Assembly: GCA_000621185.1 (NCBI GenBank)
Contig: KK211221.1
Span: 577,347 to 641,346 of the forward strand
Origin: Franconibacter pulveris DSM 19144
GTDB taxonomy: Bacteria; Pseudomonadota; Gammaproteobacteria; Enterobacterales; Enterobacteriaceae
Length of the DNA: 64,000 nucleotides
Reading direction: 5' to 3'
Of the stretch, positions 1 to 9,429 are shown one piece after another. Position 1 is the stretch's first letter, and each line of letters begins with the position of its first letter. Below the pieces are notes generated by a model, which did no database searches, was not told where the DNA came from, and saw only the letters and a list, made by a program, of their open reading frames with translations. Position numbers and translations under genes: made by a program.

Positions 1-466
1 TCACGCTATCGCGAAAGAAGCGGGTATCGACGACGTGATTGCGGGTGTCCTGCCCGACGGCAAGGCGCAAGCGATTATTCGCCTGCAAAGCGAGGGGCGC
101 AAAGTGGCCATGGTGGGCGACGGCATTAACGACGCCCCGGCGCTGGCGCAGGCGGATGTCGGCATCGCCATGGGCGGCGGCAGCGATGTGGCGATTGAAA
201 CCGCCGCCGTTACGCTGATGCGCCACAGTCTGCTCGGCGTGGCCGACGCGCTGGCTATCTCCCGCGCTACGCTGCGCAACATGAAGCAGAACCTGCTGGG
301 CGCGTTTATTTACAACACGCTGGGCATTCCCGTCGCCGCCGGGATCCTCTGGCCGTTTACCGGCACGCTGCTTAACCCGGTGGTGGCAGGGGCCGCCATG
401 GCGCTGTCGTCCATTACGGTGGTCAGCAACGCCAACCGGCTGTTGCGGTTCAGGGTGAAGGCGTAA
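1..466 (+). CDS. copA: Copper-exporting P-type ATPase CopA, C-terminal part
   Basis: This is the last 154 codons of a P1B-type ATPase that pumps Cu(I) out of the cytoplasm across the inner membrane. The reading frame is open from base 2 and the start lies outside the window. The hinge motif GDGINDAP is visible (bases 118-141), followed by two hydrophobic segments (about 283-345 and 367-435) that would be the final membrane helices, and a basic tail. The sequence and its place next to ybaP match CopA of enteric bacteria. The N-terminal metal-binding domains, the CPC motif and the phosphorylated Asp cannot be seen here. Confidence 0.93.
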   Translation, partial: HAIAKEAGIDDVIAGVLPDGKAQAIIRLQSEGRKVAMVGDGINDAPALAQADVGIAMGGGSDVAIETAAVTLMRHSLLGVADALAISRATLRNMKQNLLGAFIYNTLGIPVAAGILWPFTGTLLNPVVAGAAMALSSITVVSNANRLLRFRVKA

Positions 467-551
467 GCCGTTAACCTGATTGCGCGTTGACGCCGGGCAG
501 TGCGGCTTATCTGCCCTCAGACAGGCGCTTTGTCTGCTGTTTGCCCGCCCT

Positions 552-580
552 GCCCCTCTCTGCGTTGGCAAGAGAGGGGC
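552..580. repeat. Intergenic palindrome (REP-like)
   Basis: A perfect 10-bp inverted repeat (GCCCCTCTCT ... AGAGAGGGGC) with a 9-base loop lies between copA and ybaP. It has no U-tract, so it is not a typical intrinsic terminator. Similar CCCTCTC/GAGAGGG palindromes are scattered between genes in enteric genomes; membership of such a family here is inferred. Confidence 0.45.
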
Positions 581-718
581 CGTTCCCTCTGTAACCCTCT
601 CTTCTCCGGAACGTCGCTCCCGGGCTGCGAAGCGATTTTCCCGCTTTCAGGTGACGACGGCGATTTGCACCCTCCCCCGCCGCGCGCTAGCATGGTTTTC
701 TTTTGTCAGGGAACGCTT

Positions 719-1516
719 ATGGGTCTGTTAAGCCGTCTGATTGCCTTCTTTTCTCCGCTTCGCCCCGCTTATCCCTGGCCCGCGCTGGATGTAACGCTGC
801 CTGGCGGCCGCTACCTGCATCTGGTCGGCAGCATCCATATGGGCACGCCAGATATGGCGCCGCTCTCGGCCCGCCTGCTGGAAAAGCTCAAGCGTGCCGA
901 CGCGCTGATTGTGGAAGCGGATATTCGCGGCGATGTCTCGCCTTTTGGCAACGAAGCGGTTACGCAGCCGCTGCGCGAAAGGCTGCAAGGCGAGACGCTC
1001 GCGCAGCTGGAAAAATTTGCTGGCGAATTTGGCCTCTCGCTCTCCCGGCTGGATGAACAACCCGCCTGGCAAGTGGCGCTGGCGCTGCAGGCGCATCAGG
1101 CGCAGCGCCTGGGTTTGCGGCCTGATTTCGGCATCGACTATCAGCTATTGCAGGCGGCGCAGCAATTTTCCGTTCCGGTGATGGAGCTTGAAGGGGCGCA
1201 AAGCCAGATAAACCTCCTGCGACAGCTGCCGCAGGAAGGCCTTTCGCTGCTGGAGGATACGCTGACCCACTGGCACACCAACGCCCGGCTGCTGCAGTTG
1301 ATGATAAGCTGGTGGCTGGAAACGCCGCCTAAAAATACGGACGTTACGCTGCCCACCACGTTCAGCTCCGATCTTTACGACGTGCTGATGCACCAGCGCA
1401 ACCTGCAATGGCGCGATTATCTCAGCGCCCTGCCACCCGGGCGCTATGTGGTGGCGGTCGGCGCGCTGCACCTTTACGGCGAAGGCAACCTGCCCGGGCT
1501 GCTCAAACCGGCCTGA
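719..1516 (+). CDS. ybaP: TraB/GumN family protein YbaP
   Basis: A 265-residue protein matching enteric YbaP, of the TraB/GumN (TIKI-like) family, thought to be metal-dependent hydrolases; no activity is established for YbaP. Two family signatures are present: VGSIH near residue 40 and VGALHLYG near residue 248, both G-x-x-H elements that would contribute metal-binding histidines. The first residues are hydrophobic and basic. The frame is open upstream, but the ATG at 719 is chosen because an AGGGA ribosome site precedes it and it gives the family length. It is followed within 80 bp by ybaK on the same strand. Confidence 0.88.
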   Translation: MGLLSRLIAFFSPLRPAYPWPALDVTLPGGRYLHLVGSIHMGTPDMAPLSARLLEKLKRADALIVEADIRGDVSPFGNEAVTQPLRERLQGETLAQLEKFAGEFGLSLSRLDEQPAWQVALALQAHQAQRLGLRPDFGIDYQLLQAAQQFSVPVMELEGAQSQINLLRQLPQEGLSLLEDTLTHWHTNARLLQLMISWWLETPPKNTDVTLPTTFSSDLYDVLMHQRNLQWRDYLSALPPGRYVVAVGALHLYGEGNLPGLLKPA

Positions 1517-1595
1517 ATCCGCTGAGCAAGCTGGTACTATTTTTATCCGCAGCAGCCCGTTACGCTGAGGGCAGACGAAGAAAAGGAAGGATGTT

Positions 1596-2075
1596 ATGAC
1601 TCCCGCCATAAAATTACTCGAAAAACAGAAAGTGGCGTTTACGCTTCACGCTTACGACCATGATCCGCACGAAACCAACTTTGGCGACGAGGTGGTGCGC
1701 AAGCTTGGGCTGAACGCCGAACAGGTCTATAAAACGCTGCTGGTGGCTCTTAACGGCGATATGAAACAGCTCGCCGTGGCGGTAACGCCCGTCTCCGGCC
1801 AGCTCGACCTCAAGAAGGTGGCGAAAGCGTTAGGGGCGAAAAAAGTGGATATGGCGGACCCGATGGTGGCGCAGCGCATCACCGGTTATCTGGTGGGCGG
1901 CATCAGCCCGCTGGGGCAGAAAAAGCGCCTGCCGACGCTGATTGACGCGCCAGCCCGCGAATTTGCCACCATTTATATCTCTGGCGGGAAACGCGGGCTG
2001 GATATTGAGCTCGCAGCAGACGATCTGGCGAAGCTGCTGGACGCGCAGTTCGCCGATATCGCACGTCGCGATTGA
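1596..2075 (+). CDS. ybaK: Cys-tRNA(Pro)/Cys-tRNA(Cys) deacylase YbaK
   Basis: A 159-residue trans-editing enzyme that hydrolyses cysteinyl-tRNA(Pro), the product of prolyl-tRNA synthetase mischarging, in the cytoplasm. The whole protein is the YbaK/ProX editing fold and is very close to E. coli YbaK in length and sequence. An AAGGAAGG ribosome site precedes the start; an out-of-frame ATG lies 5 bases upstream. Its stop codon abuts the stop codon of convergent ushA (2073-2075 against 2076-2078), so there is no spacer or separate terminator between them. Confidence 0.92.
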   Translation: MTPAIKLLEKQKVAFTLHAYDHDPHETNFGDEVVRKLGLNAEQVYKTLLVALNGDMKQLAVAVTPVSGQLDLKKVAKALGAKKVDMADPMVAQRITGYLVGGISPLGQKKRLPTLIDAPAREFATIYISGGKRGLDIELAADDLAKLLDAQFADIARRD

Positions 2076-3725
2076 CTACTGCCAGTTCACCTCGCCCTGA
2101 GGTTCAAACGCGCTCGCATCCAGCGGCGAACGTTGTTCAATGAACTGCTTCAGCACTTCCGCATCCACAAAGCCGGTGTTTACGTAACCCGGCTTTTTGT
2201 CGATGGCGGGATAGCCGTCGCCGCCGGTGGCGTTGAAGCTGAGCGTCGCCATACGGTAAGTTTTCGCCAGGTCCAGCGGCTCGCCTTTGATTTTGATATC
2301 GCTGAGCGCGCCACCTGAAGCCGTAAAGCTAACACTGGCGAACTGCGGGTAGGCGCCGGAATCGGGCTTCATCTGCGCGACTGCCTTCAGGTAATCCGCG
2401 ACCTCCTGGCCTGTCATATCCACATAGACCAGCGTGTTGCCAAACGGCTGCACCTTCAGCACATCTTTATAGGTGATATCCCCCGCTTCGATGGAGTCGC
2501 GTATGCCGCCGCCGCTCATAACGGCGAAATCCGCGTTAGTGCGCGCCATCTGGGCGCTGAGGATAAGGTGCCCCATATTGGTCTGCACGAAGCGTACTTT
2601 GCTGCGGTCCCCTTCCAGACGAGCATTCACGCTGCCGATTTTCACGCCCAGCTGCGCCTGTCCCTTGTGCTGGAAAGGTGAAAGCAGCGAAAGCATCTGC
2701 GGGTTCTCCGGAATTTGCGGGGCATAAAGCACGCGCTCGCTCTGGCCGTTATCCCAGGTGATTTTCTTCTTCAGGTTGATGGGGATGAGCTGGTAGTTCA
2801 CCAGTTTCATCTCGCCGTTGCGAAACTCAAAATCGGCGCGACCGACATATTTTCCCCACTCATGGGCCTGCACTATCCAGATGCCATTCTGCTGGTCCGG
2901 CGCGCAGGGGGTGCCCGGCACATAATCAGCCTGCTTTTTGTTTTCCGAAGCCATGCAAACCGGATCCTGCGAGTGGCCGCCCACTATCATGGTCAGCGCC
3001 CCCGCAGGCAGGCTGCGGGCCAGTTCCACATCGCCCGGCGCGTTAGAGCCATGCTCGCCGTTGTCGTAGTGGCCCATATGGGTGGCGGCGATGATCACAT
3101 CCGGCTTCTCGGTCTGTTGCAGCTCCTGGATAACCAGCTTCGCCTCATCGGCAGGCTTGCGAAACTCAATATCGGTGAAGAATTCCGGGTTGCCGATTTT
3201 CGCCGTATCGTCGGTAGTCAGGCCGATGACGGCGATTTTAATATCCTGGCGGTTGAAAAGCGCCCAGGGCTTAAAGAGCCGCTGGTTAGTGCTCTTCTGG
3301 TAGATATTGGCGGAAAGGAAAGGAAACTTCGCCCACTTTTCCTGCTGGCGCAGGACGCTTAGCGGATTGTCGAATTCATGGTTACCGACCGCCATCGCAT
3401 CGTAGCCTATCAGGTTCATGCCGCGAAAATCGGGTTCGGCGTCCTGCAAATCAGATTCCGGGACGCCGGTATTGATATCGCCCCCGGAGAGCACCAGCAC
3501 GCTGCCGCCTTTCGCCGCAACCTCTTTCCGCACGTTATCCACCACCGTTTTTTGCGCCGCCAGGCCATATTCGCCGTAGTCGTTGCGCCAGAAATGGCCA
3601 TGATGGTCGTTCGTATGCAGGATGGTGATGTTGTAGGTTTTATCTCGCTCCCAGGCGAATGCGGAACTGCTCGCCAGCCCGGCGAAGATCAGCGCCGCCG
3701 CCATAACCCTGTTGGTACTTTTCAT
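2076..3725 (-). CDS. ushA: Periplasmic UDP-sugar hydrolase / 5'-nucleotidase UshA
   Basis: A 549-residue periplasmic bifunctional enzyme that cleaves UDP-sugars and nucleoside 5'-phosphates, letting the cell use external nucleotides. A signal peptide (MKSTNRVMAA... cut after SSAFA) is followed by the metallophosphoesterase motifs HTNDHHGHF and GNHEFDNP. The C-terminal nucleotidase domain contains SGGGIRDS. The frame is open 20 codons further upstream, but the ATG at 3725 starts the signal peptide and has a GGGAGAG ribosome site. Expected partner genes fsr and ybaL: only ybaL is present (see the upstream gap). Confidence 0.95.
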   Translation of the reverse strand: MKSTNRVMAAALIFAGLASSSAFAWERDKTYNITILHTNDHHGHFWRNDYGEYGLAAQKTVVDNVRKEVAAKGGSVLVLSGGDINTGVPESDLQDAEPDFRGMNLIGYDAMAVGNHEFDNPLSVLRQQEKWAKFPFLSANIYQKSTNQRLFKPWALFNRQDIKIAVIGLTTDDTAKIGNPEFFTDIEFRKPADEAKLVIQELQQTEKPDVIIAATHMGHYDNGEHGSNAPGDVELARSLPAGALTMIVGGHSQDPVCMASENKKQADYVPGTPCAPDQQNGIWIVQAHEWGKYVGRADFEFRNGEMKLVNYQLIPINLKKKITWDNGQSERVLYAPQIPENPQMLSLLSPFQHKGQAQLGVKIGSVNARLEGDRSKVRFVQTNMGHLILSAQMARTNADFAVMSGGGIRDSIEAGDITYKDVLKVQPFGNTLVYVDMTGQEVADYLKAVAQMKPDSGAYPQFASVSFTASGGALSDIKIKGEPLDLAKTYRMATLSFNATGGDGYPAIDKKPGYVNTGFVDAEVLKQFIEQRSPLDASAFEPQGEVNWQ

Positions 3726-4277
3726 AACAACTCTCCCTGGCACAAAGTAAACGCTGAAATTACAGCGCCATGAAAGCATAGACAACAGGGTTTTCAGGCT
3801 AATGACGCGGCGGGGAGAAAAAACCGACCATTAGCAGCAATGGCGAAGAAGAAGATTTTTGAGCGACGGGTGAAAAAAAACGCACAGAAAAACCGACGCG
3901 GATACCGCTGTGAGCGCGGCAGACTCAGGCATTGAACTGAGCGTCAGGGAAAAACAGAAGCCACATCATGCAAAAAGCTCCGCTTAGCAGTGGTTTTTAA
4001 ACTTTAAGGTCATATTTGTGCATGATAAGCGAAATTTATCCCCGCCAGAACCGGGTAAAGTTGTTAACGCTTCGTGCGGTTATCAGCGATTATCCAAAGC
4101 CTTTTTGCCATAAGCTATGAATATGCCGTGTCGGCATTTTTTTTCAGTTTTGTTTAAAGTTTTATGAGGTATTCACCGATTATTCACAAACACTGACAGA
4201 AAAAGTGTCATAAACTAAAAAACGGAGTTTTGGCTTTTCGCCAAAGCGTGGATTTTTTGCTAACGAAAGGAGACGGA
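3726..4277. other. 552-bp intergenic region where fsr would be expected
   Basis: No convincing gene is seen between divergent ushA and ybaL. In E. coli the fosmidomycin-resistance gene fsr occupies this place, transcribed toward ybaL. Here only AT-rich sequence remains, including an isolated plus-strand terminator (4123-4144) and a small inverted repeat TGACA/TGTCA around 4193-4209. The promoters of ushA and ybaL must lie here. Loss of fsr is an inference from gene order. Confidence 0.6.
4123..4144 (+). terminator. Orphan intrinsic terminator
   Basis: A 6-bp stem ATGCCG/CGGCAT with a TGT loop is followed by seven T residues on the plus strand. There is no plus-strand gene upstream within the window for it to terminate, since ushA runs the other way. 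It may be the leftover terminator of a deleted fsr, or the 3' end of an unannotated small RNA. Confidence 0.7.
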
Positions 4278-5966
4278 ATGCATCACGCCACCCCGCTTAT
4301 CACCACCATTGTCGGCGGTCTTGTGCTCGCCTTTTTACTCGGCATGCTCGCTAACCGGCTGCGCATCTCTCCTCTGGTGGGCTATTTGCTGGCAGGGGTA
4401 TTGGCCGGCCCTTTCACGCCAGGCTTTGTCGCGGATACCAAACTTGCGCCGGAGCTGGCGGAGCTTGGGGTTATCCTGCTGATGTTCGGCGTGGGTCTGC
4501 ATTTTTCTATCAAGGATTTGATGGCGGTAAAGTCCATCGCCATACCCGGCGCCGTGGCGCAGATTGTGGTCGCGACGCTGCTTGGGGTGGCGCTTTCAAC
4601 GTTAATGGACTGGTCGCTGATGACCGGCATCGTGTTTGGCCTGTGTCTTTCCACCGCCAGCACCGTGGTGCTGCTGCGCGCCCTTGAAGAGCGACAGCTT
4701 ATCGACAGCCAGCGTGGGCAAATCGCCATCGGCTGGCTGATTGTCGAAGATTTAGTGATGGTGCTGACGCTGGTGTTGCTGCCGGCGGTGGCCGGAATGC
4801 TTGAAAAAGGCAACCTCGGCTTTGCCTCACTCGCCGTCGATATGGGCTTCACCATCGGCAAAGTGGCGGCGTTTATCGCCCTGATGATGCTGGTCGGGCG
4901 TCGACTGGTGCCCTGGATCCTCGCCCGCAGCGCCTCCACCGGCTCGCGCGAGCTATTCACCCTCGCCGTACTGGCGCTGGCGCTCGGCATCGCTTTCGGC
5001 GCGGTGGAGCTGTTTGATGTCTCCTTCGCCCTCGGCGCCTTCTTTGCCGGCATGGTGCTTAATGAATCAGAATTAAGCCATCGCGCGGCGCACGACACGC
5101 TGCCGCTGCGCGACGCGTTCGCGGTGCTCTTTTTCGTCTCCGTCGGTATGCTCTTTGACCCGATGATCCTGATTGACGAGCCGCTGGCGGTGCTGGGCAC
5201 GCTGGCGATTATCGTTTTTGGCAAATCGCTGGCGGCGTTTTTGCTGGTGAAACTGTTCGGTCACTCACAGCGCACGGCGCTGACCATCGCCACCAGCCTT
5301 GCGCAGATTGGCGAGTTCGCTTTTATTCTGGCCGGTCTTGGCATGGCGCTCGACCTGCTGCCGCAGAACGGGCAAAACCTGGTGCTGGCGGGCGCGATCC
5401 TCTCCATCATGCTTAACCCTATTCTCTTCGCGCTGCTGGAACGCTTCCTGCAAAAAACAGAAACGCTGGAAGAGCAGACGCTGGAAGAGGCCATCGAAGA
5501 AGAGCAGCAGAACCCGGTGGATATTTGCAACCACGCCCTGCTGGTAGGTTACGGGCGCGTGGGCAGCCTGCTGGGCGAACGGTTGCTGGCGCAGGAGATC
5601 CCGCTGGTGGTGGTGGAAACATCCCGCAGCCGGGTGGACGATTTGCGCGAGCGCGGCATCCGGGCCGTGCTCGGCAACGCTGCGAACGAAGAGATTATGT
5701 CGCTGGCGCATCTCGATTGCGCGCGCTGGCTGCTGGTGACGATTCCTAATGGCTATGAAGCGGGCGAAATTGTCGCCGCCGCACGCGCAAAACGCCCTGA
5801 TATCGAGATTATCGCCCGGGCGCATTATGACGACGAGGTGGATTATATCGCCGAGCGCGGCGCAAACGAGGTAGTGATGGGCGAGCGGGAGATTGCTAAC
5901 ACGATGCTTTCGTTGCTGGAGCAGGCGCCCGGGCCGATTACCGCGCCGGAAAAAGCGGCGAGTTAA
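4278..5966 (+). CDS. ybaL: Kef-type cation/proton antiporter YbaL
   Basis: A 562-residue inner-membrane protein of the CPA2 family. About the first 390 residues are a Na+/H+-exchanger-type membrane domain with many hydrophobic helices. After an acidic linker rich in Glu, the cytoplasmic RCK_N/TrkA-N domain begins with the nucleotide-binding motif VGYGRVGSLLG. It closely matches E. coli YbaL. Transported ion and physiological role are not firmly known; KefB/KefC relatives export K+. The ATG at 4278 has an AAAGGAG ribosome site and gives the expected MHHATPLIT start; the open frame 16 codons upstream is not used. Confidence 0.93.
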   Translation: MHHATPLITTIVGGLVLAFLLGMLANRLRISPLVGYLLAGVLAGPFTPGFVADTKLAPELAELGVILLMFGVGLHFSIKDLMAVKSIAIPGAVAQIVVATLLGVALSTLMDWSLMTGIVFGLCLSTASTVVLLRALEERQLIDSQRGQIAIGWLIVEDLVMVLTLVLLPAVAGMLEKGNLGFASLAVDMGFTIGKVAAFIALMMLVGRRLVPWILARSASTGSRELFTLAVLALALGIAFGAVELFDVSFALGAFFAGMVLNESELSHRAAHDTLPLRDAFAVLFFVSVGMLFDPMILIDEPLAVLGTLAIIVFGKSLAAFLLVKLFGHSQRTALTIATSLAQIGEFAFILAGLGMALDLLPQNGQNLVLAGAILSIMLNPILFALLERFLQKTETLEEQTLEEAIEEEQQNPVDICNHALLVGYGRVGSLLGERLLAQEIPLVVVETSRSRVDDLRERGIRAVLGNAANEEIMSLAHLDCARWLLVTIPNGYEAGEIVAAARAKRPDIEIIARAHYDDEVDYIAERGANEVVMGEREIANTMLSLLEQAPGPITAPEKAAS

Positions 5967-5974
5967 GCGTCTGC

Positions 5975-6007
5975 GCAGGGCGAGCGCGCTTCGCGTACTC
6001 GCCCTGC
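5975..6007. repeat. Palindrome after ybaL
   Basis: A perfect 10-bp inverted repeat GCAGGGCGAG/CTCGCCCTGC with a 13-base loop starts 8 bp past the ybaL stop. It lacks a U-run. It may act as a 3' RNA-stabilising hairpin or weak terminator. Confidence 0.5.
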
Positions 6008-6032
6008 GAAAGAGACCAAAGCCGCAATCACT

Positions 6033-6065
6033 GTAAGGTGGTAAGCGAAGCGCCGCCCACCTTAC
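6033..6065. repeat. GTAAGGTGG palindrome (dispersed-repeat type)
   Basis: A perfect 9-bp inverted repeat GTAAGGTGG/CCACCTTAC with a GC-rich 15-base loop lies just past the gsk stop. It resembles the GGTGGGT...ACCCACC palindromes common between genes in Enterobacter/Cronobacter relatives. It sits between the convergent ybaL and gsk. Confidence 0.5.
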
Positions 6066-6075
6066 CCCCCCCGAA

Positions 6076-7380
6076 TTACCGCTCCCAGTACGCCTCTTCG
6101 AGGCTGTCTTCGCGCTCCGGCAGACCGCGGGTCAGTCGCGGCGAGTGCTGGTTCAGCACCTGATAACTCACGCGGTTCGCGTATTTGCACACTTGCGCCA
6201 GCGATGAATAGGTAAGCCAGGTAAACTGATGCTTGCTGGAGTTCGGCACGTTAGTGCGGTGGTAGTTATTAGCGGTAATGTCGTGCAGCAGCGCCGCCAG
6301 CGCGCCGTCGCCCGCGCCGTTCGTGTTCATGATTTTCTCTGGCCCGCCCATGTAAGGGGCAATGTGGGAGAAAATACGCAGCGGTTGCTGACAGTCTTTA
6401 AAGCGCATGGCGCGGCTGAATTCATACTGGTTAAACTCGGCAATGGCGCCTGGCAGCAGCGGGTGCTGGGTTTTGCGTTTCGCTTCGTTTTCGGTGAAGC
6501 CCGCCATGTAAAGCCCTACCGGCCCGGCGGTGCACAGCACCAGGTCCACCCAGTCCAGCGCCTTATCGGAGGCGAGCAGCGGGTCGCTTTCCCCGGTTAA
6601 CGCTTCCGCTTCTTCTTCATTCATTGCCAGAATGGAAACATGTTCTTTGAGGAAATCTCGCCACCACTGCGGGTTATCGGCAATCACATATTTTGTGCCG
6701 AGGGTTAACACCACCGGCACGTTATGCTTTTTGGCATAAGCGATAGCCTGCATCGTGGCGTCCGGCATCGGCTCGCCTGGCTTGCAGCGCACCAGGTAAG
6801 AGGTGAGCACCAGCGCGGAAGCACCTGCTATAACCGCTTCCGGAATGCTTTCAGGACGCAGTTGGTTCATGTGGCCGGGGCTGATGGCGAAGGTGCGCTC
6901 GCCGTTTTCGCTAATCAGCGTAAAGCAGCGGCCAATCGCGCCGTCTACCCCCTGCAGATAGTTCAGGTCGGTACGGCTGGAGGTGTTGCAGAGGTAACGG
7001 TAGGCGTAGCTGCCAATCTGCACGTTATTACACATCACGCCCAGCAGCACCGAGCGGTCATCCGCCAGCACCGAGTAGTTGTGCATGGTGTTGCCGATAG
7101 TGCCGCCAGCAAACTGATGGGTGATAAGGTTTTCCCGAACCAGCTCCTGATACAGAGCTTCCGCTACTTCATCGTCGATAACCAGCGAGTGGCCGAGACT
7201 CAGGCCGTAACGATGGACGAAATCGTCATCTACGCGGGCTTCAATATCCACCAGCGTCTGATCGATACCCACCACCCAGGAGGCGCTGGTTTCGCTTTCA
7301 GGCTGGATTTGCTGCAGCAGCGGGTCGCGAGCGTTAACGGGGAAGTAGTGTTTGGACTTGCGTTTACCGGGAAATTTCAT
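6076..7380 (-). CDS. gsk: Inosine-guanosine kinase Gsk
   Basis: A 434-residue cytoplasmic nucleoside kinase of the PfkB/ribokinase family that phosphorylates inosine and guanosine with ATP for purine salvage. The PfkB signature NTNGAGDGALAAL near residue 350 carries the catalytic Asp and anion hole. Length and sequence match E. coli Gsk from MKFPGKRKSKHYF to the end. In E. coli aes lies between gsk and hemH; here only a 63-bp spacer separates them, so aes is absent. Confidence 0.96.
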   Translation of the reverse strand: MKFPGKRKSKHYFPVNARDPLLQQIQPESETSASWVVGIDQTLVDIEARVDDDFVHRYGLSLGHSLVIDDEVAEALYQELVRENLITHQFAGGTIGNTMHNYSVLADDRSVLLGVMCNNVQIGSYAYRYLCNTSSRTDLNYLQGVDGAIGRCFTLISENGERTFAISPGHMNQLRPESIPEAVIAGASALVLTSYLVRCKPGEPMPDATMQAIAYAKKHNVPVVLTLGTKYVIADNPQWWRDFLKEHVSILAMNEEEAEALTGESDPLLASDKALDWVDLVLCTAGPVGLYMAGFTENEAKRKTQHPLLPGAIAEFNQYEFSRAMRFKDCQQPLRIFSHIAPYMGGPEKIMNTNGAGDGALAALLHDITANNYHRTNVPNSSKHQFTWLTYSSLAQVCKYANRVSYQVLNQHSPRLTRGLPEREDSLEEAYWER

Positions 7381-7443
7381 GGTTCGGGATAGTGATAGCT
7401 AATGAGGCGGGGAATGGTAGCACACTCCCCCGCCCAGGCGCGA

Positions 7444-8406
7444 TCAGCGATAGCGCCCGATTAACTCCGCCATCATGGCGATATGAGAAGGCTCATCATT
7501 GAGCGCCGGAATATATTCATACTTCTCGCCGCCCGCGTGCATAAAAATCTCTTTGTTTTGCACGGCTATCTCTTCAAGCGTCTCCAGACAATCCGCCGCA
7601 AAGCCCGGACACATCACCTGAATATGCTTCACCCCTTTCTCGCCGAGCATTTTCAACGTTTCGTCGGTGTACGGCGTAAGCCAGGGTTCGCGGCCAAAGC
7701 GCGACTGGAAGGTCATCATCACTTTTTCCGGCGGCAGACCCAGCGCGGAGACCAGCTCGCGGGTCGTGTCGCGGCAGCGCTGCGGGTAGTCATCCCCTTC
7801 GTTGGCGTAGCGTTGCGGAATGCCGTGATAGGAGAGCAGCAGCAGGTCCGGCTCGCCGTGAACGGCGAAGGCGCGACGCGCCGTTTCCGCCAGCGCATTG
7901 ATATACGCACTGTTATCGGCGTAATCGCGAATAAAATTCAGCGAAGGCAGCTTGCGGTAGCGGGCAAAAATACGCGAAAGCTCATCCCATACCGCCGCCA
8001 CCGTCGAGCAGGAATATTGCGGATAGAGCGCCAGCACCACAATGCGATCGACGTTCTGATCGAGCAGCTTTTTCACTGCGCTTTCCAGCGACGGCTGGCC
8101 GTAGCTCATGCCGAGGGCCACCGGCACATCCGGCAGGGCTTCGGCCAGCGCCTGCTCCTGACGACGGCTATAGACCATCAGCGGCGAGCCCCCTTCCATC
8201 CAGATGGAATTATAGAGTTTCGCCACGCGCGGCGAGCGCAGCGGCAGGATAACCCCGCGCAGCAGCGGCCACCAGAGTATACGCGGCGTATCCACCACGC
8301 GTTTGTCGCTCAGAAACTGTCGCAGATAGCGTTTCACGGCAGCGGGCGTGGGAGCATCAGGGGTCCCCAGGTTCGCCAGCAGTACGCCTGTTTTTTCCAG
8401 ACTCAT
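7444..8406 (-). CDS. hemH: Ferrochelatase HemH
   Basis: A 320-residue enzyme inserting Fe2+ into protoporphyrin IX, the last step of haem synthesis, at the inner face of the membrane. Recognisable family stretches are [13 protein letters not shown] at the N-terminus, SYHGIPQRY with the catalytic His, and [15 protein letters not shown] near the C-terminus. The ATG at 8406 is preferred to a GTG two codons upstream: the AAGGTG ribosome site is 5 bases from the ATG but touches the GTG. Length then equals that of E. coli HemH. Confidence 0.95.
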   Translation of the reverse strand: MSLEKTGVLLANLGTPDAPTPAAVKRYLRQFLSDKRVVDTPRILWWPLLRGVILPLRSPRVAKLYNSIWMEGGSPLMVYSRRQEQALAEALPDVPVALGMSYGQPSLESAVKKLLDQNVDRIVVLALYPQYSCSTVAAVWDELSRIFARYRKLPSLNFIRDYADNSAYINALAETARRAFAVHGEPDLLLLSYHGIPQRYANEGDDYPQRCRDTTRELVSALGLPPEKVMMTFQSRFGREPWLTPYTDETLKMLGEKGVKHIQVMCPGFAADCLETLEEIAVQNKEIFMHAGGEKYEYIPALNDEPSHIAMMAELIGRYR

Positions 8407-8533
8407 TACCACACCTTAATCATTCTAACTGGCTGATAATTGTAGCTGATAAGCGCTTAAGATGAACCAATTGCAGCAAGAGGGGAAATGAGAAATTTTC
8501 TCACCCGACAGGATGCCGGGTGAGGCAGCGCGA

Positions 8534-9205
<672 letters not shown>

Positions 9206-9330
9206 TTACAACGTTATTTGAAGCGAAAACCATACCATTAAAGGCCGTATCACGACAAGGAAGGCGGGCGTGGTGAATGGTTTCATCGCCCGTGCGGATG
9301 AGAAAAAAAGCGGCTTTGCAATCATGCGAT

Positions 9331-9366
9331 AAAAAAAGCGGGCAAGGCTGACGCTTGTCCGCTTTC
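9331..9366 (-). terminator. Intrinsic terminator of htpG
   Basis: On the minus strand a 12-bp stem with one mismatch (AAAGCGGACAAG/CTTGCCCGCTTT) and a 7-base loop is followed by a run of T. It lies 64 bp past the htpG stop and upstream of adk, separating the heat-shock transcript from adk. Confidence 0.8.
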
Positions 9367-9429
9367 ACTGTTATCAATCATGAACGCTTATCGGGCGGGT
9401 AAACGCAGCGCCACCCGCCCCAGGCGCTA

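Noticed and set aside
500-718. N-terminal extension of ybaP
   Set aside because: It crosses a palindrome and low-complexity sequence; the ATG at 719 has a good ribosome site and gives the family length.
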